A stretch of DNA of 64,000 nucleotides from JASHPR01 sp963833885. Lineage in GTDB: Bacteria > Actinomycetota > Actinomycetes > Streptosporangiales > Streptosporangiaceae. This document shows, one piece after another, positions 31,052 through 39,533 of the stretch (position 1 is its first letter; the number at the start of each line of letters is the position of its first letter). The stretch is from NCBI GenBank assembly GCA_963833885.1, contig CAWHZU010000033.1, positions 1-64,000 on the forward strand, given 5' to 3'. The notes under the pieces are model-generated. The model saw only the letters and a program-made list of their open reading frames with translations, searched no databases and had not been told where the DNA came from. The position numbers and the translations under genes were made by a program.

Positions 31052-31144
31052 AAGCGCACCATCAGGCAATCGGCGGTTTCGGATACACACATCTCACCAG
31101 GCTGCGCAGGTTTTTGCGGCATAACTCGGCAACGCGGCAGAACC

Positions 31145-31223
31145 GGCAACGACCAACGCGGCGCACCGGCAACGACCAACGCGGCGCACCGGCTACGACC
31201 AACGCGGCGCACCGGCAACGACC
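31145..31223. repeat. 23-bp tandem direct repeats, 3.4 copies
   Basis: Three units of 23 bp (31145-31167, 31168-31190, 31191-31213) and a 10-base partial (31214-31223), each starting GGCAACGACC and ending GGCGCACC; the third has GGCT for GGCA. A degenerate half unit precedes them. They sit in the 315-base gap between the divergent kinase and peptidase genes, and 23 is not a multiple of three, so they are not coding. Candidates: a regulator-binding iteron array or a minisatellite. Confidence 0.7.
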
Positions 31224-31366
31224 CTCCCCTCCGAACTGCGCAGAAGCGCAGCGGCGAACCGGGCGGCTGCGCCAGGCCAGCCGGTTTTTCCTGGAGTGCG
31301 CCCATATGGTGCGGCCCGGGTGCACTGATATTTTGTAAGGGGAAGCAACGATGCTTAGGAGGGACC

Positions 31367-32704
31367 ATGCGGAGCAATGACGGGACGTTGAGCGCACAGG
31401 ACCTGGAGCTGCTCCGCAAAGACTTCGTCGCCAACCCGGCGTACCGGCTGGCGCAGAACGCGGTGACCAGGGTTTCCGTCGACGACGTAGCGATCAACCG
31501 GGAGATCCTCAACAGCACTGACCACTCACTGTCGACGCTGCTCGACGACTGGAAGGTCACCAACCAGGAGCGCAGCGGGCGGTGCTGGCTGTTCGCCGGG
31601 CTCAACCTGCTGCGCGTCGGCGCCATGAAGAAGATGGGCCTCAAGGACTTCGAGTTCTCGCAGAACTACGCCATGTTCTGGGACAAGATCGAGCGGGCCA
31701 ACTACTTCCTCGAAGCCATCATCGAGACCGCCGACCGCGACATCGACGACCGCACCGTTGCGTTCCTGCTGAGCGAGGTGGCCGGCGACGGCGGTCAGTG
31801 GAATATGTTCGTGGCACTGGTCAACAAGCACGGCCTGGTGCCCAAGGCCTTCATGCCGGAGACGCAGAGCTCGTCCTCGACTGGCCGGATGAATTCGGTG
31901 CTGCGCAACCTGCTGCGGCAGGGAGCCAGGTCGCTGCGCGAGGCGTCCGCGCAGGGCCCTGACGCAGCCCGGGCCGTGAAGTCCGACATCCTGGATGTCG
32001 TCTACCGGGTGCTCTGCATCCACCTCGGCACCCCGCCGGAGCAGATCGACTGGCAGTGGACCGACAAGGACAAGGAGTTCCACCGCGACGGCGTGCTCAC
32101 GCCCCAGGAGTTCGCGGCCAAGTACGTCACCCTGCCGATCAACGACTACGTGTGCCTGGTCCACGACCCGCGGCCGACGAGCCCGGTCGGCCAGACCTTC
32201 ACGGTTCAGTACCTCGGCAACGTGCTCGGGGCGCCGCCGGTCACCTACCTCAACGTCGACATGCAGGTGATGAAGGACATCGCGGCACGGACGCTGCAGC
32301 AGGGCGAGCCGGTGTGGTTCGGCTGTGACGTCGGCAAGATGATGAGCAACGAGTACGGCGTGTGGGACGTCAACCTGTACGACCTGCCCTCGGTGTACGA
32401 CACGGCCTTCACCCTCGACAAGGCCGACCGTCTCATCTACCACGAGACGCTGATGACCCACGCGATGTTGTTCACCGGCGTCGACGTCCTCGACGGCGCG
32501 ACCCGCAAATGGCGCGTTGAGAACAGCTGGGGCTCGGACAAGGGCAAGGACGGCTTCTACACGATGAACGACTCGTGGTTCGACGAGTACGTGTTCGAGA
32601 TCGCGGCGCGGCGTGACGCGCTGCCGGAAGAACTGCGTGCCGCGCTGGACACGACGCCGATCGTGCTGCCCGCCTGGGATCCGATGGGCGCCCTCGCCCG
32701 CTAG
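31367..32704 (+). CDS. pepC: Bleomycin hydrolase/aminopeptidase C-type cysteine peptidase (C1B), 445 aa
   Basis: Papain-like C1B peptidase. Active-site residues: Gln67 and Cys73 in VTNQERSGRCWLFAG, His365 in LMTHAMLFTGVD, Asn386 in RVENSWGSDKG. The length fits the hexameric cytosolic aminopeptidase family, in which the C-terminal tail occupies the active site and sets exopeptidase action. The ATG at 31367 has AGGAGG 4 bases upstream; the frame extends further but with unrelated, repeat-derived sequence. It may process peptides or inactivate glycopeptide drugs such as bleomycin. Confidence 0.9.
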   Translation: MRSNDGTLSAQDLELLRKDFVANPAYRLAQNAVTRVSVDDVAINREILNSTDHSLSTLLDDWKVTNQERSGRCWLFAGLNLLRVGAMKKMGLKDFEFSQNYAMFWDKIERANYFLEAIIETADRDIDDRTVAFLLSEVAGDGGQWNMFVALVNKHGLVPKAFMPETQSSSSTGRMNSVLRNLLRQGARSLREASAQGPDAARAVKSDILDVVYRVLCIHLGTPPEQIDWQWTDKDKEFHRDGVLTPQEFAAKYVTLPINDYVCLVHDPRPTSPVGQTFTVQYLGNVLGAPPVTYLNVDMQVMKDIAARTLQQGEPVWFGCDVGKMMSNEYGVWDVNLYDLPSVYDTAFTLDKADRLIYHETLMTHAMLFTGVDVLDGATRKWRVENSWGSDKGKDGFYTMNDSWFDEYVFEIAARRDALPEELRAALDTTPIVLPAWDPMGALAR

Positions 32705-32741
32705 CGGACACCGTCGCCGCGGGGTCTGCCGATGATCGGGA

Positions 32742-32840
32742 TCAGCCGCCCGGCAAACAGCTCCAGGTTGGCGCCCATCCGGGCTCCGGCCGCTGCGGCT
32801 TCCGGCGTCTGCCCGGCACCTGCAACGTCTCGGTCTTCAT
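32742..32840 (-). CDS. Possible small ORF (32 aa) or frameshifted remnant
   Basis: On the minus strand AGGAGGGAAAC is followed by ATG (32840) and a 32-codon frame (MKTETLQVPGRRRK...) to TGA. A second frame over the same DNA continues to a TAG at 32701-32703 and reads GARMGANLELFAGRLIPIIG, which looks more protein-like. So either a tiny peptide is made, or a roughly 45-residue small protein has been split by a one-base shift. It lies downstream of the hairpin at 32872-32909 and antisense to nothing. Not recognised. Confidence 0.3.
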   Translation of the reverse strand: MKTETLQVPGRRRKPQRPEPGWAPTWSCLPGG

Positions 32841-32871
32841 GTTTCCCTCCTCGCCCGCCCATTAGTGTGGT

Positions 32872-32909
32872 GGGGCCCACGCTGTTGGTACAGGAACAGC
32901 GTGGGCCCC
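32872..32909. terminator. Strong bidirectional hairpin between convergent genes
   Basis: A perfect 15-bp stem: GGGGCCCACGCTGTT (32872-32886) and AACAGCGTGGGCCCC (32895-32909) around an 8-base loop. It is 21 bases beyond the stop of the minus-strand DUF2332 gene and 167 bases beyond the stop of the plus-strand peptidase gene, so it probably terminates both. On the minus strand it also lies just before the small ORF at 32840. Confidence 0.75.
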
Positions 32910-32930
32910 TTCACCGTATTGGAAGGGGTG

Positions 32931-33992
32931 TCAGCAGGCCGCCGCCCATTCCAGGTGGCCGTCGACGCGCGCTACCGGCACGGCGGACAGGTCGCCCGGG
33001 CCGTGCATGGCCAACATTTCGCCCCCGGCGCCGGGCAGGCCGTGGTGCCGCGCGAACTGCGGCTCCAGCCAGGCGTGAAACAACGGCCCGCCATCGGCCA
33101 TCGAATCGATCGCGGCATCGAACGCCGCGCGTCTGTCCTTCGGCACGTGCATCCGCGTCGCCGCGTGAAACACCAGGCGCGGCTCGCCCCTCGGAAGGCT
33201 CCGGCCCAGTTCCGGGCACACCCTGATCGCGTCGCCGGCCACGATCGCCGGCGGATCCGCGGCGACGCTCTGCAGCGCTGCCATCAGCAGGTCAGCCGCG
33301 TGCTGGTTTTCCGGCCAGACCAGCGCCCGGAGCCAGAGCCGCTCGGCAGGATCGGCGGCCGGGACCGGATACAGGTCGACGCCGGTCCGGCTGGCGATCT
33401 CCGGCACGTCGTCGAGGTCGGGTGGCTGGCCCGGGCCCCGCCACTGCGTCTCGATCGTCACGGCAGCTCCTTCACGGCCGAACGTGTGGCCGCCGACGAC
33501 GTAGCGGTACCGGTCGAAGTGCAGGTGAATGCCGGCGCTCGCGCCGACCTCGACCAGGTGCACCGGCCGCGCGCAGCGCTGTCCGACTGCCCACAGCGCG
33601 ATCCGCAGCCCGGCCGAACGCTTCACGACGTTGGTCTGCACGAGTCGGGTACGGATCAGTTCCGCCAGCTCGTCGCGGTACGCCCGGCAGAAGTCCAGCA
33701 GCGCGGGCCCGGCACCCGAGGGATCGGCGGCGGCCGCGCCGTGCAGCGACGGGTAGTAGCCGCCGAGTGGGTGTGCTGCCCCGCTGAGCAGCAGGTAGTG
33801 GACCGCGCCGAACAGCAGGAACGACGGCTGCTGCCCGGGCCGCCGCTGCACGAGGAGATCAAGGACGGGCTGGTCCCCGGCGACCGTCCGGCACAGCGAC
33901 CGGTACAGCGCAGACGACACGAAGATTGAGTCGCCCGCCGCAAAGTGCTCGGCCAGCCGCCTGGTGTCCGCCACGTCGGCGATGGTATCCAC
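32931..33992 (-). CDS. DUF2332 family protein, 353 aa
   Basis: Matches the pattern of the actinobacterial DUF2332 family: an N-terminal FAAGDSIFVSSALYRSLCRTVA region, PSFLLFGAVHYLLLSGA, and a nucleotide-binding-like stretch VHLVEVGASAGIHLHFDRY reminiscent of methyltransferase motif I, plus RALVWPENQHAADLLMAAL. The methyltransferase-like GASAG loop suggests a SAM- or nucleotide-binding fold, but no activity is known to me. It is divergent from the monooxygenase operon and ends at the hairpin above. Confidence 0.8.
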   Translation of the reverse strand: MDTIADVADTRRLAEHFAAGDSIFVSSALYRSLCRTVAGDQPVLDLLVQRRPGQQPSFLLFGAVHYLLLSGAAHPLGGYYPSLHGAAAADPSGAGPALLDFCRAYRDELAELIRTRLVQTNVVKRSAGLRIALWAVGQRCARPVHLVEVGASAGIHLHFDRYRYVVGGHTFGREGAAVTIETQWRGPGQPPDLDDVPEIASRTGVDLYPVPAADPAERLWLRALVWPENQHAADLLMAALQSVAADPPAIVAGDAIRVCPELGRSLPRGEPRLVFHAATRMHVPKDRRAAFDAAIDSMADGGPLFHAWLEPQFARHHGLPGAGGEMLAMHGPGDLSAVPVARVDGHLEWAAAC

Positions 33993-34079
33993 GCCCGCCG
34001 CGGGGCCAACGAAGCGCCCGTGGCCGCGGGGCGCGTCGCGGGCGGACGGTACGCAGCGCCGGAGGCGCGGCCAAACTTA

Positions 34080-34098
34080 CTCGACAATATCTATCGAG
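34080..34098. promoter_or_regulatory. Palindrome in the promoter of the flavin-monooxygenase operon
   Basis: CTCGACAATATCTATCGAG has 5-bp inverted arms (CTCGA/TCGAG) around an A+T-rich centre, 45 bases upstream of the first monooxygenase ATG in an otherwise G+C-rich gap (33993-34142). It could be an operator overlapping the -10 region (TATCTA) of the operon. Confidence 0.4.
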
Positions 34099-34142
34099 AT
34101 TGCCTAAAATGCTGCTCAAAGCGTTACGAGCGTTTGGAGATC

Positions 34143-35351
34143 ATGTCCGCAGCATCCCCGGCAGTGCACCTGGCCGTCGCGCTCGAAGGCGCTGGCTGGC
34201 ATCCGGCCGCGTGGCGCGAGCCGCGGGCACGCCCGGACGAGCTGTTCCAGGCCGGTTACTGGGCGGACCTGATCCAGGAGGCCGAACGCGGCCTGCTCGA
34301 CTTCGTGACCATCGAGGACGGGCTCGGCCTGCAGTCCGCCCGCCATTTCGAGCAGGACTGGCGCACCGACCAGGTGCGCGGGCGCCTCGACGCGGTGCTG
34401 ATCGCGGCCAGGGTCGCGCCGTTGACCAGCCACATCGGGCTGATTCCGACGGCGGTGGTGACGCACACCGAGCCGTTCCACATCTCCAAGGCCATCGCCA
34501 CGCTGGACTACGTCAGCACCGGGCGGGCTGGCCTGCGGGTGCAGGTCACGGCGCGTCCGCACGAGGCGGCGCACTTCGGGCGCCGCACGTTCCCGGCGCT
34601 CGACCTCACCGACCGGTCCAACCCGCGGGTCCAGGACCTGGTGGCGGAGCTGTTCGATGAGGCCGCCGACTACGTAGAGGTGGTGAGGCGGCTGTGGGAC
34701 AGCTGGGAGGACGACGCCGAGATCCGCGACGTGGCAACCGGCCGGTTCATCGACCGCGGCAAGCTGCACTACATCGACTTCACCGGCGTGCACTTCAGCG
34801 TCAAGGGTCCTTCGATCACCCCGCGGCCACCGCAGGGCCAGCCGGTGGTCAGCGCGCTCGGCCATGCCAGCGTGCCGTACCGGCTGATCGCCCGGTCGGC
34901 GGACATCGGCTTTGTCACGCCGCGCGACGCCGGGCACGCGGCCGCGATCGTGGCCGAGATCCGCGACGCCCAGCAAGCAGCGGGCCGCGCCGGGGACACC
35001 GTGCACGTGTTCGGGGACCTCGTGGTGTTCCTCGACGAGCCCAGCGGCGAGACCGGGGCCGAGCGCAAGGCCCGCCTCGATGACCTCGCCGGATACCCGT
35101 ATGCCAGCGACGCCACGATCTTCACCGGGACGGCTGCAGGCCTGGCCGATCTGCTGCAGGCGTGGCAGGCCGGCGGGCTGTCCGGGTTCCGGCTGCGCCC
35201 GGGTGCCATCCCGCAGGACCTGCACACGATCATCGGCGGCCTGGTGCCCGAACTGCAGCGGCGCGCCGCGTTCCGGAACTCGTATGAGTCACCGACCTTG
35301 CGCGGGCTGCTCGGGCTGCGCCGGCCGGTCAATCGCTACGCCACCGCGTGA
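34143..35351 (+). CDS. LLM-class flavin-dependent oxidoreductase (NtaA/SnaA-like), 402 aa
   Basis: Luciferase-like TIM-barrel monooxygenase: HLAVALEGAGWHPAAWR, LLDFVTIEDGLGLQ, IGLIPTAVVTHTEPFHISKA, LDYVSTGRAGLRVQVTA and a C-terminal IFTGTAAGLADLLQAWQAG. It uses reduced flavin, probably FMNH2 from the reductase encoded at the end of the operon. ATG at 34143 with TTGGAGATC upstream; the frame extends upstream antisense to DUF2332. First gene of a five-gene operon. Substrates of this branch include chelating amines, sulfonates, thioethers and secondary metabolites. Confidence 0.87.
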   Translation: MSAASPAVHLAVALEGAGWHPAAWREPRARPDELFQAGYWADLIQEAERGLLDFVTIEDGLGLQSARHFEQDWRTDQVRGRLDAVLIAARVAPLTSHIGLIPTAVVTHTEPFHISKAIATLDYVSTGRAGLRVQVTARPHEAAHFGRRTFPALDLTDRSNPRVQDLVAELFDEAADYVEVVRRLWDSWEDDAEIRDVATGRFIDRGKLHYIDFTGVHFSVKGPSITPRPPQGQPVVSALGHASVPYRLIARSADIGFVTPRDAGHAAAIVAEIRDAQQAAGRAGDTVHVFGDLVVFLDEPSGETGAERKARLDDLAGYPYASDATIFTGTAAGLADLLQAWQAGGLSGFRLRPGAIPQDLHTIIGGLVPELQRRAAFRNSYESPTLRGLLGLRRPVNRYATA

Positions 35352-35401
35352 CCGCCGGGACGAGGAAGGGAGCCGTTCGTGACCTGGGGAGGGACCCGGC
35401 G

Positions 35402-36778
35402 ATGACCAAGCCGCTGAAGCAGATCCACCTGGCCGCGCACTTTCCCGGCGTGAACAACACCACGGTGTGGAGCGACCCGCGGTCGGGCAGCCACATCGAG
35501 TTCAGCTCGTTCGCCCACCTGGCGCGGACCGCGGAGCGGGCCAAGTTCGACTTCCTGTTCCTCGCCGAGGGGCTGCGGCTCCGCGAGCAGAACGGCGTGA
35601 TCTACGACCTCGACGTGGTCGGGCGCCCGGACACCTTCACCGTGCTCGCCGCGCTGGCCGCGGTCACCGACCGGCTCGGCCTGGCCGGCACGATCAACTC
35701 CACGTTCAACGAGCCCTACGAGGTGGCGCGGCAGTTCGCGAGCCTGGATCACCTGTCCGGCGGGCGGGCCGCGTGGAACGTGGTCACCTCCTGGGACGCG
35801 TTCACCGGCGAGAACTTCCGGCGTGGCGGCTTCCTGCCGCAGGACGAGCGGTACTCGAGGGCGCGGGCGTTCCTGGAGACGGCGTGGGAGCTGTTCGACT
35901 CCTGGCACGGCGGCGAGATCATCGCCGACAAGGAAACCGGCCAGTTCCTGGCCGATCCGCGGCCGGGCGCGTTCGGGCGGACCGATCAGCACTTCGACAT
36001 CCGCGGGCAGTTCAACGTGCCGCGCAGCCCGCAGGGCCGCCCGGTCATCTTCCAGGCCGGCGACTCGGACGACGGCCGCGAGTTCGCCGCGTCGAGCGCG
36101 GACGCCATCTTCAGCCGGCACGGCACGCTGGAGGACGGGCAGGCCTTCTACCAGGACGTGAAGGACAGACTGGCTCGGTACGGGCGCAGCCGCGACGAGC
36201 TGCTGATCCTGCCGGCCGCCACGTTCGTGCTTGCCGGCACCGACGTCGAGGCGGCAGAGCTGGCCCAGGAAGTCCGGCTGCAGCAGGTCAGCGGGCAGAC
36301 CGCGATCAAGTTCCTGGAGCAGCTGTGGAACCGCGACCTGTCCGGCTACGACCCGGACGGGCCGCTGCCGGACGTCGACCCGGTCCCCGGCGAGAACACG
36401 GTCTCCCGCGGCCGGGCGAGCGTGCGGATGCACCGGGACCCGGTGGCGATCGCGGCGCAGTGGCGGGCGAAGGCCGAGGCCGAGAAGCTGTCGATTCGCG
36501 AGCTGATCGTCGAGGTCACCGGCAGGCAGTCGTTCATCGGCTCCCCGGCCACCGTCGCCGAGCAGATCAACACCCTGGTCCAGGCCGACGCCAGCGACGG
36601 GTTCATCCTGGTGCCGCACATCACCCCGGGCGGGCTCGACGAGTTCGCCGACACGGTCGTGCCGATCCTGCAGGAGCGCGGCGTCTTCCGTGCCGACTAC
36701 GAGGGCACCACCCTGCGCGAGCACCTGGGCCTCGCGCCGCTGCCCTCCGGCGCCGCGCTCAGCCGGGCGGCGTCATGA
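35402..36778 (+). CDS. NtaA/DmoA-family FMN-dependent monooxygenase, 458 aa
   Basis: Long LLM member of the nitrilotriacetate/dimethylsulfide/dibenzothiophene monooxygenase group: KQIHLAAHFPGVNNTTVW, FDFLFLAEGLRLRE, LAGTINSTFNEPYEVARQFA, SLDHLSGGRAAWNVVTSWD (highly characteristic) and VIFQAGDSDDGREFAA. Typical length 440-460. ATG with GGGAGG upstream, 50 bases after the preceding gene. These enzymes oxidatively cleave C-N or C-S bonds with FMNH2 and O2. The next gene overlaps its stop by 4 bases. Confidence 0.9.
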   Translation: MTKPLKQIHLAAHFPGVNNTTVWSDPRSGSHIEFSSFAHLARTAERAKFDFLFLAEGLRLREQNGVIYDLDVVGRPDTFTVLAALAAVTDRLGLAGTINSTFNEPYEVARQFASLDHLSGGRAAWNVVTSWDAFTGENFRRGGFLPQDERYSRARAFLETAWELFDSWHGGEIIADKETGQFLADPRPGAFGRTDQHFDIRGQFNVPRSPQGRPVIFQAGDSDDGREFAASSADAIFSRHGTLEDGQAFYQDVKDRLARYGRSRDELLILPAATFVLAGTDVEAAELAQEVRLQQVSGQTAIKFLEQLWNRDLSGYDPDGPLPDVDPVPGENTVSRGRASVRMHRDPVAIAAQWRAKAEAEKLSIRELIVEVTGRQSFIGSPATVAEQINTLVQADASDGFILVPHITPGGLDEFADTVVPILQERGVFRADYEGTTLREHLGLAPLPSGAALSRAAS

Positions 36779-37857
36779 AGTTCCTGGCGATCACGCTGAT
36801 CGTGCACGCCCCTGACCCGGTCACGGGCATCCAGAAGTCCACCACCAGCCGGTTCCGCGAGGTGATCGGCAACGCGCTGCTCGCCGAGGAACTCGGCTTT
36901 GACGGGTTCGGCGTGGGCGAGCGGCACGAGCGGCCGTTCATCTCCTCGTCGCCGCCGGTGACGCTGAGCCACATCGCGGCGCTGACCTCGCGGATCCGGC
37001 TGTTCACCGCGGTCACGACGCTGAGCCTGCTGGATCCGGTGCGCGCCTACGAGGACTACGCGACGCTCGACCACCTGTCCGACGGCCGGCTCGAGCTGAT
37101 CATCGGGAAGGGAAACGGCGCCGCGCAGCGCGAGCTGTTCAGCGTCACGCCCGAGGACCAGTGGGACCGCAACGCCGAGAGCTACGAGATCTTCCGGCAG
37201 ATCTGGCGCAACCCGACGGTGACCGCAACGCCGCGGTTCCGGCCCTCGCTGCGCGATGCCGAGGTCTGGCCCCGGCCACTGCAGCAGCCGATCCGCATCT
37301 GGCACGGCAGCGCGACCAGCAGGGAGTCCGTTGACCTCGCGGCCCGCTACGGTGACCCGCTGTTCTCCGCCAACGTCACCAACCCCGTCGAGCCGTACGC
37401 CGAGCTGGTCCGCTACTACCGCGAGCGGTGGGCGCACTACGGGCACGACCCGGCCGGCCTGGTGGTCGGCGCGGGCACGGCCGGCTACTACGCGGCCCGC
37501 AACTCCCAGGACGCGCTCGCGGTGTACCGGCCGATCTTCACCGCGCAGCGCGCGTTCCAGCAGCGGCTCGGCCTGCAGCCGGTCTTCACCGACCTCGACG
37601 ACTTCGTTGCCCATAGTTCCGCCTTGATCGGCAGCCCGCAGCAGGTCATCGACAAGGTGTACCGCTACCACGAGCAGCTCGGCCACAGCGTGATGCACCT
37701 GCACGCCGACGCCGGCGGGCTCACCGACGCACAGCACCGCGCGTCGCTCGAGCTCTTCCAGTCGGCCATCGCCCCGGTGCTGCGCCGGGACATTCCCGAC
37801 CCGCCCTGGCCCGGTGAGACCGTGGCCGACCCGGCGCTCGCCGGCTCTGCGACCTAA
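36775..37857 (+). CDS. LLM-class flavin-dependent oxidoreductase (luciferase-like), 360 aa
   Basis: Bacterial-luciferase-type protein: LAEELGFDGFGVGERHERPF, RIRLFTAVTTLSLLDPVRAYEDYATL, LDHLSDGRLELIIGKGNG, then PIRIWHGSATSRESVDLAARYGDP split over the second half. ATGA overlap with the preceding gene, so translation is coupled. It belongs to a different LLM branch from its neighbours, so the operon did not arise by simple tandem duplication. Substrate unknown. Confidence 0.87.
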   Translation: MKFLAITLIVHAPDPVTGIQKSTTSRFREVIGNALLAEELGFDGFGVGERHERPFISSSPPVTLSHIAALTSRIRLFTAVTTLSLLDPVRAYEDYATLDHLSDGRLELIIGKGNGAAQRELFSVTPEDQWDRNAESYEIFRQIWRNPTVTATPRFRPSLRDAEVWPRPLQQPIRIWHGSATSRESVDLAARYGDPLFSANVTNPVEPYAELVRYYRERWAHYGHDPAGLVVGAGTAGYYAARNSQDALAVYRPIFTAQRAFQQRLGLQPVFTDLDDFVAHSSALIGSPQQVIDKVYRYHEQLGHSVMHLHADAGGLTDAQHRASLELFQSAIAPVLRRDIPDPPWPGETVADPALAGSAT

Positions 37858-37867
37858 CGGAGGGGAT

Positions 37868-39034
37868 ATGGCCACCACGCCGCTCACCGTGCTCGACCTC
37901 GTGCCGATCAGCTCGGGCTCCAGCCCGGCCGAGGCGCTGCAGAATACGATCGCGCTCGCCCGCGCCACCGAGAGCTTCGGCTACTACCGGTACTGGTTCG
38001 CCGAGCACCACCTCAACCCCGGCGTCGCCGGGACCTCGCCCGCGGTCGTCCTGGCGCTCACGGCCGACGCGACCTCGACGATCCGGATCGGCTCCGGCGC
38101 GGTCCAGCTCGGCCACCGCGCCGCGCTGTCCACCGTGGAGGAGTTCGGGCTCATCGACGCGCTGCACCCCGGGCGGGTCGACCTTGGCCTCGGCCGGTCC
38201 GGCGGGCGGCCGCCGCAGCCGCAGGACCGCCGGGACCGCGAAGACCGCGAGCCCGCGCTGGTTGGCGCGGCCCGCCAGGGCGATGCCGCGCCGGGCAACC
38301 GGTGGGCGCCGAACGGCCTGCTGATTCCGCCGAAGTTCTCCGTGGAGAAGCTGCTCGGCTCGCCCCGGTTCCGGATGCAGAAGACGCTGCTGCAGCTGCC
38401 CGGTGCCAGCCCGCAGGACTACGGCGAGCAGGTCGCCGACATCCTCGCCCTGCTGCACGGGACCTACCGCTCGCCCGATGGCGTGGAGGGGCGCGCGATC
38501 CCGGGCGAGGGCGCGAACCTCCAGGTGTGGATCCTCGGCAGCAGCGGCGGGCAGAGCGCAACCGTCGCAGGGGAGAACGGCCTGAGGTTTGCCTCGAACT
38601 ACCACGTCAGCCCGGCCACGGTGCTGGAGGCCGTCGAAGGGTACCGGGCCGCGTTCCGGCCGTCGGCCGACCTCGAGCGGCCGCACGTCAGCGTCTCGGC
38701 CGACGTCGTGGTGGCGAAGGACGAGACGACGGCGCGCGAGCTCGCAACCGGTTACGGCCTGTGGGTGCGCAGCATCCGCTCCGGCGAGGGCGCGATCCCG
38801 TTCCCGACGCCGCAGCAGGCCCGGGCGCACACCTGGACCGACGAGGATCGCGCCCTGGTCGCCGACCGGGTGCAGACCCAGTTCGTCGGGTCTGCCGGGC
38901 AGGTCGCCGACAAGCTCGAGCAGCTTCAGGAGGCGACCGGCGCCGACGAGCTGATCATCACCACGATCACGCACGACCCCGCCGACCGGGTCCGCTCGTA
39001 CCGGCTGCTCGCCGACGAATGGCACCGGCGGTGA
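37868..39034 (+). CDS. LLM-class flavin-dependent oxidoreductase (MsnO8-like), 388 aa
   Basis: MsnO8-type LLM protein: LTVLDLVPISSGSSPAEAL, GYYRYWFAEHHLNPGVAGTS, TIRIGSGAVQLGHRAALSTVEEF, LHPGRVDLGLGRSGGRPPQ, and LQVWILGSSGGQSATVA. A charged insertion (QDRRDREDREPALVG) follows the barrel's beta-4. GGAGGGG lies 3 bases before the ATG. It is separated by 10 bases from the previous gene and overlaps the flavin reductase start (GTGA). Confidence 0.87.
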   Translation: MATTPLTVLDLVPISSGSSPAEALQNTIALARATESFGYYRYWFAEHHLNPGVAGTSPAVVLALTADATSTIRIGSGAVQLGHRAALSTVEEFGLIDALHPGRVDLGLGRSGGRPPQPQDRRDREDREPALVGAARQGDAAPGNRWAPNGLLIPPKFSVEKLLGSPRFRMQKTLLQLPGASPQDYGEQVADILALLHGTYRSPDGVEGRAIPGEGANLQVWILGSSGGQSATVAGENGLRFASNYHVSPATVLEAVEGYRAAFRPSADLERPHVSVSADVVVAKDETTARELATGYGLWVRSIRSGEGAIPFPTPQQARAHTWTDEDRALVADRVQTQFVGSAGQVADKLEQLQEATGADELIITTITHDPADRVRSYRLLADEWHRR

Positions 39035-39528
39035 GCTTCGAGATGACGGCCTGCGCGCTGGAGCCGACCGACCTACGCCGGGTCTTCGGCGCCTACCCAA
39101 CCGGCGTGACCGCGGTCGCCGCGCTGGTCGACGGCGCCCCGATCGGCATCACGGCGAACTCGTTCACGTCCGTGTCGCTGGACCCGCCGATCGTCTCGGT
39201 CTGCGTTGCGCACACGTCTACCACCTGGCCGGTCCTGCGCACGGCCGCCCGCCTCGGCATCAGCGTTCTCGGCGCACACCAGGAAGGGCACGGCCGCGCA
39301 CTCAGCGAGCGCCGCGGCGACCGGTTCGGCTCGCTGCGCTGGCGGGCCACCGCCGACGGCGCGATCCTGCTCGAAGGCGCGAGCGCCTGGCTGGACTGCG
39401 GCATCGAGCGCGAGATCAGCGTCGGCGACCACGAACTGATCCTGCTCCAGGTGCACGCGCTGGACGCCGACCCCGAAGTGCCGCCGCTGGTCTTCCACGG
39501 CAGCCGGTACCGCAGGCTCAGCGCCTGA
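39031..39528 (+). CDS. Flavin reductase (HpaC-like split barrel), 165 aa
   Basis: NAD(P)H:flavin oxidoreductase domain protein: RRVFGAYPTGVTAVAALVDG, IGITANSFTSVSLDPPIVSVCV, ISVLGAHQEGHGRALS, CGIEREISVGDHELILLQV and the terminal PPLVFHGSRYRRLS. It supplies FMNH2 or FADH2 to two-component monooxygenases. The GTG start overlaps the upstream LLM gene. As the last gene of the operon it most likely feeds all four monooxygenases, which supports their use of flavin rather than F420. Confidence 0.92.
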   Translation: MSFEMTACALEPTDLRRVFGAYPTGVTAVAALVDGAPIGITANSFTSVSLDPPIVSVCVAHTSTTWPVLRTAARLGISVLGAHQEGHGRALSERRGDRFGSLRWRATADGAILLEGASAWLDCGIEREISVGDHELILLQVHALDADPEVPPLVFHGSRYRRLSA

Positions 39529-39533
39529 GCGGC

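Noticed and set aside
31145..31223. Possible CRISPR array
   Set aside because: The 23-bp units are directly contiguous with no spacers, and no cas genes are present.
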